Positions 6,001 through 8,746 of a DNA stretch of 8,746 bases are shown here, in pieces; the stretch's first letter is position 1; each line of letters begins with the position of its first letter. Source of the stretch: Aphodosoma sp045658305 (GTDB lineage Bacteria > Bacteroidota > Bacteroidia > Bacteroidales > Paludibacteraceae); contig JAZOUT010000148.1 of NCBI GenBank assembly GCA_045658305.1, forward strand, positions 1 through 8,746, given 5' to 3'. Under the pieces are notes generated by a model. It made no database searches. It had not been told where the DNA came from and saw only the letters and a program-made list of their open reading frames with translations. Position numbers and translations under genes: made by a program.

Positions 6001-8483
6001 AAATTATCAGATTCACCAAATTGATTTTTATCATATTCTGTTGCTGCAACTCGTATATTCCATTCTGTTACTCCATTTGCTTTCCAAGTAATAGTTGCTT
6101 TAGAAGGATCATACACATTAACTTCAGCCTCAATATCATTTGGAGCTTTACAATTTGACAATGATTTAGCAAATACTATATTGTCAACAAAAATTCTATT
6201 GGTGCGATTAGAAGTTCTCTTATTCTTATCATAGTCAATACCATAATTCTCCATTTTGATAGCGAAGAAATTACCCTTCACCTCTGGATACATTGTAAAA
6301 TCATACTCATAATAATTGTAGTCATAACCTGGCTCAATAGTATCAACAGCAACAAATGAGTCAAAATTATTAGCTTCGGTCATAACCCCGATATAAGCTT
6401 TAGAATATTGCTTGTTAGTTGTTGTTGCAGGATTAACTCCTTTAGGATATCTACGAGCAGCATAGAACGACACTTTAGTTGACGACATATCCACTTCTGG
6501 GAATACAGCAATTGTTACAGCATCATATTCTGGTTCCGCTCCAATAACAAACTCAGTTTTACTCAAAGGCAAAACAACTGGAATTGCTGCTGTTGTCCAT
6601 TGCACTGAATCAGACAATGCATATGCATTAGTCGCATATGTATAAAGTGGTTTAATTATTTTAGGTATACTACCAGTTGTTTTACAACCATTCATATCAT
6701 ATGATGAAACTGTTGCTATATTCTCAAAATCAAGAATATATGGCAATGTATTAACATCCAAACGAGATGGCATTTCAACTTTTACAGGAAGTGACCATTT
6801 ACCTTTTGCTGTGCCCTTGACTCCACGAACATAAACATAATATCGCGCATCAGGTGTAAGCTCTTCAACAGATCCCATATTCTGAATAGTATGCTTAGAG
6901 ATAACACTCAAACTATCAGGGAAGTCACTATTGCGATCAAATTCATATTCACTGCTTGAAATAATAATCTCGTAAGAGTCGCAAGTTTGTTCAAATTTGA
7001 ATTGAAGTGTTGATGCTGTAGGCATCAAAATATCGTATTGAAGAGTAGGAACTTCTTTGCGAGGCTCAATAACAAGATTTTCTACATTAAAGTGATTAGT
7101 CTTAGCAAAATCCGACATGAATGCAATATATTTACCATCACCTGTATACTCTTCAAAAGAAACAGTGTATTCTTCACAAATAAATTGACGAGTATTAGTA
7201 ACCGTTTTAATAGGAACAAAAGTTGAACGGTCTTCTGGGTCGGTCATAATACCAACAATTATACTGTATTGGTCGGCTGGATAATCATATTGACGGAAAG
7301 ATTCAAATGTTACTTGCAAGTCTTTTAGGTTTCCATCAATTTCAGGTGTAGCTGCATATGCCCAAACACCCTCTGGCAATGCACCAAGATATGCCGCTGA
7401 TGAATATGTAGGAAGCCCTGTAGTTGAACTTAAATAAAAAGCGAAAACTAAAGTATTACTTGCATCTGATGATGATGCATTTTTCAAATCTGTACAATAT
7501 GAATTGAGATATGGTTTGTACTTTTCGTCAGATGCCGCATAGAACCAACCATCCATATACGCTGGTTGATTTTTCTTATCTACTACATTAGGCACTTCAA
7601 AATCTGTAAAGTATGGTATATTTACCAAGTTAGATGTTTTAAATTCAAGTAATACCCAATCTGAAATTTCGTGCTCACATTGCGATTTTACATAACAATA
7701 ATAATTTGTGCCTTGAATAAGACCTTCAAAATCTATCGAGATACCATCTGTTGTAGTATCACAAACCAATTCAGTTGTAGCCAATTCGAGTTCATCGGCT
7801 GTGAGTTGAGTTTTTGAAAGTTTAACATAGAAATACTCAGCGTCAAACGAACCTAACCAATTAACTGTTACCGAATTGTTTTTTATGTTTGAAGTAAAAA
7901 GGTTCTCTGGTTTAAAACAACTAGGAGTAGAACGGATAACAACATCGTCGATAACTACACCTCGACCCAAGTTATCTGCTGCCTCGAATGCAATTTGACA
8001 ATAAGTTGCAGCAGGCAAAAAGATTGTATCGCGTTGCCATTTTGAAACATAGTTATTATAAACCAATAAAGTTTTCCACTCACCATCGACAGACGTACGA
8101 CACAACACGCGAAGAGAGTCAAAATCGCCACTCCATTTCTCTTGTGCGTGCGAGAAAATAAGAATTGGCTGGAACAATGAAGCCACATCCACTGCAGGCA
8201 AAATCAAACGAGTTACAGCTTTGTTAGTTACGCCTGTTGTATTACGAAATGCAATACGTGCAAGACTATCAGATGCCCCATTAGGATAAGTCAAATTCTG
8301 AGTCTCTGCTACCCAATTAACTGAACCTGAAACATTCTCTTGCGTCCAATCGGCAGGAATACCTTTTTCGAAGCTTTCGTCAATACGTATACCATAAGCT
8401 GGATCTACATACTGAGCAAAAAGAGCGAAAGGCAAAAAGAAAATTGCCAAGAAAGCAATCAGTTTTTGTAAATCTCTTTTCAT
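1..8483 (-). CDS. Giant secreted multi-domain adhesin-like protein (9 cleaved-adhesin/choice-of-anchor J-type domains, 8 FN3 domains, Cys tail repeats); 3' end beyond window
   Basis: An uninterrupted reading frame of 2827 codons begins at ATG 8481-8483 and leaves the window at the left edge without a stop, so the protein is longer than what is seen (over 300 kDa as visible). The start is chosen because it is followed at once by a signal peptide (MKRDLQKLIAFLAIFF..., cleavage near A23|Q24) and preceded by AT-rich non-coding DNA. Nine repeating modules follow (about residues 25-2643). Each opens with a beta-sandwich beginning like 'PY..DFE' and ending in an (I/V)D(D/N)V.I strand, as in the cleaved adhesin/choice-of-anchor J families of gingipains and HagA. 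In modules 1-8 an FN3 domain follows, ending in YYxYVRxxC. Residues from about 2644 are short ICxG/GCDSIVTL repeats. No protease or glycosidase catalytic motif is visible. I infer a cell-surface or matrix adhesin. Type IX secretion is likely for such architectures, but the C-terminal sorting domain is not in view. No frameshift or internal stop was found on reading through. Confidence 0.95.
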   Translation of the reverse strand, partial: MKRDLQKLIAFLAIFFLPFALFAQYVDPAYGIRIDESFEKGIPADWTQENVSGSVNWVAETQNLTYPNGASDSLARIAFRNTTGVTNKAVTRLILPAVDVASLFQPILIFSHAQEKWSGDFDSLRVLCRTSVDGEWKTLLVYNNYVSKWQRDTIFLPAATYCQIAFEAADNLGRGVVIDDVVIRSTPSCFKPENLFTSNIKNNSVTVNWLGSFDAEYFYVKLSKTQLTADELELATTELVCDTTTDGISIDFEGLIQGTNYYCYVKSQCEHEISDWVLLEFKTSNLVNIPYFTDFEVPNVVDKKNQPAYMDGWFYAASDEKYKPYLNSYCTDLKNASSSDASNTLVFAFYLSSTTGLPTYSSAAYLGALPEGVWAYAATPEIDGNLKDLQVTFESFRQYDYPADQYSIIVGIMTDPEDRSTFVPIKTVTNTRQFICEEYTVSFEEYTGDGKYIAFMSDFAKTNHFNVENLVIEPRKEVPTLQYDILMPTASTLQFKFEQTCDSYEIIISSSEYEFDRNSDFPDSLSVISKHTIQNMGSVEELTPDARYYVYVRGVKGTAKGKWSLPVKVEMPSRLDVNTLPYILDFENIATVSSYDMNGCKTTGSIPKIIKPLYTYATNAYALSDSVQWTTAAIPVVLPLSKTEFVIGAEPEYDAVTIAVFPEVDMSSTKVSFYAARRYPKGVNPATTTNKQYSKAYIGVMTEANNFDSFVAVDTIEPGYDYNYYEYDFTMYPEVKGNFFAIKMENYGIDYDKNKRTSNRTNRIFVDNIVFAKSLSNCKAPNDIEAEVNVYDPSKATITWKANGVTEWNIRVAATEYDKNQFGESDNLEFIFDGKVTEPKLELAGLKYPYQKYYYWLQPICNSVAADWTTTRFFETFCPAVHSVPYSQNFDDAEAGSNVWSGFAVSCMTTKQWTRNIPGATPSSFYKNKYYYPYVTKTHAYSGDNSLPIFKKYSNTSRNYVALPELDKPIDSLQLSFRLYSEKNSSSFWSQQELAVGVMSDPMNISTFEQVAVIVPSKHATWERVAVKFDEYRGHGKYIAIRETDKYTSAPSYSTEYVGGRNTDSVYIDDIEVNLASPCDIPYDIIVSDVTSNSAKLTWNSDAESFVVVVSDKILTYVDLLDFDDYKAGALSDYAHAASIAFVDTVEGSKTVNITGLTVNKDYYVYVKGFCQGMYTDYAVDYTFSTFCPQVSPEVFYADFSDVKANEIPDCWFVGKISGEYYGTYTIKDYARVSENAIYGKTLHLTSTDGSLNVYNQPQPNGIYAVTPNLNIDDISKYKIKFEAATTEYYMYSGCGSNDYAHSIIVGVVTNPYDMSTFMPIDTIDVYRNLWPYEVYFDKYICDLNGDKGKFVAFYSSFNVRNDVYIDNVHFELIDDCVRFEAKVESSTTSSVTLKFKTVPASYEVKVADKIVKNLSQLDNDTLNLYPSTMGTTEAITIEGLKAHTEYFFYVRSTADTTCQDWKLVLSAYPADYKERDLPFFDGFESNKLAATYGACPHDWYGFYVKGNKSYPTVSSSNIKTGTRSVQVNAYTGISNYLVTPKLNVDKLADCYLLCNIYASVNSTYPNLVRAIMVGAVSDPNNIEATFEPIDTFLLAQNQMGKWLDYRLILSDYKGTAKHIAFLSDGPFNVSLGSANANLGAFFIDNVSIDYIPNCFAPYTFVGENITDHSIELSFTHGGAMKYEAMYDFTGLISDPTSDSLSASAKVISFTDLNFTIDSLYSEKSYDVYVRAICSAKDTSNWALAGTYTTLPALITSYPYNDDFEDVIENANWKTRGSAGSWYAGVDSEGLVADKKNMTDKALYYSYDKGVSPTHNAATSSMIYRYLELKKGTYEVSYDWVVPGEVYMTSSQTSYRSYLRAMLVPVTAKFGTSANSLIAADGSSFSLDSYNLFGKTYPKGFVEVAGVTEYGPYHRFAGLYGTDLTLPLENQWQRYSQKVVITEETEGTYMLIFYYKGYGDGTTKGAEYRSAVIDNLSITKNECAFAFDLKVDSYTTNSATLSWSTSDSIGASYDVVVLNADVNPTTATESQKAFTSSATTNSIAITGLQPFTTYYAYVRQVCSSADNSWGAPIEFTTDVTLPEGYTFSFEEDNLLYYPKYTNEYVAEYVGDKTYRNTTSLFHKWLSLSMVESNNTKPATYNYSKSYGSYYPQVVRDTTYSNYKLQYARTGKRALWFGSRTTNAFMNGATIALPYVGEFDGKRLIFYMRAFCGRMAKTSTDMTTEVAATYYPYTTSGAALNSQSRKITIGTMTDPNDATTFVAIDTVEYSYTNNDYATGNKFTVKDPAGDKGWVRAVVSLKDAKGKYIAFRYEHHGTTSAEKSLNMYIDDVTIETIPMCPSPEQIEVTSVKESSVSVDYKYDGVPTTAVVVASDENFMNVVLRDTFNTLPFTVTGLNPLTKYYLKANVVCSDLDASAYSRVLEFSTPLAICYDNDFDKESAHYPQNWEHAYGPALHDVDRGYTQVQNGHLGVPTIGAIRGWAIKPALFADGKFSSRHLVGSMLIQSGTSSMWAISPLLELDETADQHLSFDLAVTERATNNPFDFTAIAGDTSTVFAVLISEGEGYSYKSENLTVWKMKNSNLKYGYDFAEIPHRGKEYSIDLNKYKGKNIQVLFYFYAGVNMDIHVDNVHINRYATKEYNASACEFCDFEDNDFFVLSSNTKLGENKFSKWQLNSENSDTLLVLNLNVADAPETDIDATICEGDVYNDKGFTGLMNEGVYRQKFTSKNGCDSIVTLALNVVEPQTTTIVDTICWGTKYSFNGKEYDRTGIYVDTLVSVLTGCDSIVTLALSVADVIRTEQYVNICFGETYTFGSQTISATGKYEEMF
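3..554 (-). repeat. Protein tail repeats, ICxG...GCDSIVTLxLxV, 52-residue period (residues 2644 to window edge)
   Basis: Three recognisable units have their first cysteine at residues 2701 (ICEG), 2753 (ICWG) and 2805 (ICFG), exactly 52 residues apart. The second cysteine, in GCDSIVTLAL, lies at 2730 and 2782, also 52 apart. A degenerate unit (CEFCDFEDND ... DTLLVLNLNV, cysteines at 2644 and 2647) precedes them. The third unit is cut by the window edge. The two GCDSIVTLAL segments match closely even in DNA (271-299 against 115-143, 25 of 29 bases). Repeats of this kind are familiar from long exported Bacteroidota proteins. They look like small beta-rich stalk units, each perhaps with one disulfide; that role is inferred. 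Confidence 0.85.
555..1199 (-). other. Module 9: terminal cleaved-adhesin-type domain without FN3 (residues 2429-2643)
   Basis: The module opens with ICYDNDFDKESAHYPQNW and contains SMWAISPLLELDE, VFAVLISEGEGYSY, YSIDLNKYKGKNIQVLFYF and the closing strand IHVDNVHI (VDN at 2626-2628). This order (AISP, then an SEGEG strand, then Y.ID...YKGK, then VDNV) matches the usual cleaved-adhesin/choice-of-anchor J pattern. No FN3 domain follows; the chain enters the Cys tail repeats directly. Confidence 0.72.
1200..2246 (-). other. Module 8: longest MAM-like domain + FN3 (residues 2080-2428)
   Basis: At about 349 residues this is the longest module. It opens with TLPEGYTFSFEED, carries ITIGTMTDPNDATTFVAIDT (M2251) and GKYIAFRYEH, and closes with MYIDDVTI (IDD at 2327-2329). 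The distance from the TDP motif to IDD is larger than in module 2, so a loop has grown there. The FN3 domain begins at C2338 (MCPSPEQI) and ends KYYLKANVVC (C2409). Confidence 0.72.
2247..3212 (-). other. Module 7: cleaved-adhesin-type domain lacking the TDP motif + FN3 (residues 1758-2079)
   Basis: The module opens with YPYNDDFEDV. In place of the GxMTDP strand it has YLRAMLVPVTAKFGTS followed by a longer loop. It then has WQRYSQKVVITEETEGTYML and closes with AVIDNLSI (IDN at 1973-1975). The FN3 domain begins at C1983 (NECAFAF), contains NSATLSWSTSDSIGASYDVVV, and ends YYAYVRQVC. The first domain differs from its neighbours on both sides, which suggests a separate origin within the array. 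Confidence 0.68.
3213..4058 (-). other. Module 6: MAM-like domain + FN3 (residues 1476-1757)
   Basis: The module opens with RDLPFFDGFE and carries IMVGAVSDPNNIEATFEPIDT, with one residue inserted relative to the other modules, and YKGTAKHIAFLSD. It closes with FFIDNVSI (IDN at 1644-1646). The FN3 domain begins at C1655 (NCFAPYTF), contains HSIELSFTHGGAMKYEAMYD, and ends SYDVYVRAIC followed by SNWALAGTYTT. Confidence 0.72.
4059..4922 (-). other. Module 5: MAM-like domain + FN3 (residues 1188-1475)
   Basis: The module opens with CPQVSPEVFYADFSD and carries IIVGVVTNPYDMSTFMPIDT and GDKGKFVAFYSS. It closes with VYIDNVHF (IDN at 1366-1368). The FN3 domain begins at C1377 (DDCVRFEA), has SSVTLKFKTVPASYEVKV, and ends EYFFYVRS followed by TCQDWKL, so its exit cysteine is shifted a few residues compared with its neighbours. 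Confidence 0.72.
4923..5852 (-). other. Module 4: MAM-like domain + FN3 (residues 878-1187)
   Basis: The module opens with CPAVHSVPYSQNFDD and carries LAVGVMSDPMNISTFEQV and WERVAVKFDEYRGHGKYIA. It closes with VYIDDIEV (IDD at 1068-1070). The FN3 domain begins at C1079 (PCDIPYDI), includes SAKLTWNSDAESFVVVV, and ends YYVYVKGFC. Its boundary with module 5 repeats the FCP junction seen at the start of this module. Confidence 0.75.
5853..6764 (-). other. Module 3: MAM-like domain + FN3 (residues 574-877)
   Basis: The module opens with LPYILDFE, has a weakened version of the central motif (AYIGVMTEANNFDSFVAVDT), and closes with RIFVDNIVF (V766-D767-N768). A basic stretch, DKNKRTSNRTNR, precedes the closing strand. 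The FN3 domain begins at C778 (NCKAP), contains ATITWKANGVTEWNIRV, and ends YYYWLQPIC followed by ADWTTTRFFETF. Confidence 0.7.
6765..7631 (-). other. Module 2: divergent MAM-like domain + FN3 (residues 285-573)
   Basis: The module opens with NIPYFTDFE and carries GIMTDPEDRSTFVPIKT (M413) and YTGDGKYIAF. The closing strand, which is (I/V)D(D/N) in all other modules, is FNVENLVI here (V467-E468-N469), so the first Asp is replaced by Glu. The FN3 domain (about 475-573) ends YYVYVRGVKGTAKGKW. It lacks both the entry and the exit cysteine that bracket the other seven FN3 domains. Confidence 0.7.
7632..8411 (-). other. Module 1: choice-of-anchor J/cleaved-adhesin domain + FN3 (residues 25-284)
   Basis: The domain starts with the classic signature DESFEKGIPADWT...VNW and closes with GVVIDDVVI (IDD at 178-180). 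This is the module most like a standard cleaved-adhesin domain; it has a CRTSVDGEWKTL strand instead of the TDP motif of the central modules. The FN3 domain (about 189-284) begins at C189 (PSCFKP) and ends with NYYCYVKSQC (C269) followed by SDWVLLEFKT. The fold assignment rests on motif recognition only. Confidence 0.75.
8412..8483 (-). other. Signal peptide (residues 1-24)
   Basis: The N terminus has a basic start (MKRDLQK), a hydrophobic core (LIAFLAIFFLPFALF) and a likely signal peptidase I site between A23 and Q24. The FA|Q ending is frequent in exported Bacteroidota proteins. There is no lipobox cysteine, so a lipoprotein is unlikely. The mature protein would begin QYVDPAYG. Confidence 0.9.
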
Positions 8484-8563
8484 AATTAATAAATTTAAAG
8501 ATAATAAATAGTGTTCGTAAAATTACAAAATATTTTACATGAAAAAAAACTTTAGCATATTTT
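8484..8563 (-). promoter_or_regulatory. AT-rich 5' leader without Shine-Dalgarno sequence
   Basis: The bases just before the ATG read ...TTTAAATTTATTAATT on the minus strand. No GGAG-like sequence is present, as is usual for Bacteroidota, where an A/T-rich, unstructured region upstream of the start supports initiation. No riboswitch-like or strong hairpin structure was seen. Confidence 0.55.
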
Positions 8564-8592
8564 CAAAAATAAGCAAAAATATAAACTTACAA
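8564..8592 (-). promoter_or_regulatory. Candidate Bacteroidota-type promoter for the giant gene
   Basis: On the minus strand TTG (8590-8592) is followed after 18 bases by TATTTTTG (8564-8571), which fits the Bacteroidota pattern TTG-N17-23-TAnnTTTG. A second identical TATTTTTG sits 10 bases upstream (8574-8581) but has no TTG at a suitable distance. Transcription would start near 8557, giving a leader of roughly 70-75 bases. In such AT-rich DNA chance matches are common, so this is a candidate only. Confidence 0.5.
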
Positions 8593-8746
8593 CTATTAAA
8601 TTTAAACTATCCTTATTTTGTTTTTTTTAAGCAAAAGAATATTATTGATTAACAAAAAATATTTTCCTTTTTTTTAAACAAATAAATGACACAATGAATA
8701 ATAATATTATTTTTCCACAAAAAATAAAAAAATAAAAAATAACTAA
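8593..8746. other. AT-rich intergenic DNA, no gene seen
   Basis: This stretch is made largely of A and T runs (for example T8 at 8621-8628 and at 8668-8675). It has stops in all frames and no credible coding frame. A short perfect palindrome, AATAATATTATT (8700-8711), consists only of A/T pairs and is too weak to call a terminator. No tRNA or repeat array is present. The neighbouring gene lies outside the window. Confidence 0.7.

Noticed and set aside
7955..8188. Minus-strand frame of 77 codons in a different phase
   Set aside because: It lies inside module 1, where the main frame encodes a clear cleaved-adhesin domain; it is an out-of-phase shadow.
8700..8711. Palindrome AATAATATTATT as terminator or operator
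   Set aside because: It contains only A/T pairs, has no loop or GC stem, and such palindromes are expected by chance in this composition.
1..8746. A multi-gene defence, phage or mobile system
   Set aside because: Only one gene is present in the window, with no transposase, integrase, nuclease, toxin-antitoxin pair, inverted repeats or tRNA site.

Overview
The window holds one very large gene on the minus strand. It starts at an ATG at 8481-8483, reads left without a stop for 2827 codons, and runs off the left edge, so the C terminus is missing. The remaining ~260 bp on the right (8484-8746) is AT-rich upstream DNA with a plausible promoter. The source is very probably a member of the Bacteroidota, most likely order Bacteroidales (gut, rumen or oral type). 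The grounds are AT-rich DNA, a leader without a Shine-Dalgarno sequence, a promoter-like TTG-N18-TAnnTTTG match, a signal peptide ending FA|Q, and the domain repertoire: gingipain-type 'cleaved adhesin'/choice-of-anchor J domains, fibronectin type III domains and 'ICxG...GCDSIVTL' tail repeats.

Layout of the protein, in order of translation (right to left in the window): signal peptide (residues 1-23); nine modules of about 215-350 residues, each opening with a MAM-like/cleaved-adhesin beta-sandwich that ends in an (I/V)D(D/N) strand; modules 1-8 each continue into a fibronectin type III domain ending in a YYxYVRxxC-type strand; module 9 has no FN3 domain and passes straight into short Cys-containing tail repeats with an exact 52-residue period, cut by the window edge. 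Modules 1, 7 and 9 resemble the general cleaved-adhesin form. Modules 2, 4, 5, 6 and 8 share a GxMTDPxDxSTFxxIDT-like motif, and module 3 has a weaker version.

I infer an exported, multi-domain surface adhesin or matrix protein of more than 300 kDa, possibly carried by the type IX secretion system, although the C-terminal sorting domain that would prove this lies outside the window. No second gene, RNA gene, mobile element or CRISPR array was found. I see no defence or other novel multi-gene system. The points worth a second look are the size and mosaic order of the protein, the paired cysteines that bracket seven of eight FN3 domains and are both absent from the eighth, the exact 52-residue tail repeats, and the many Bacteroides-type O-glycosylation motifs.
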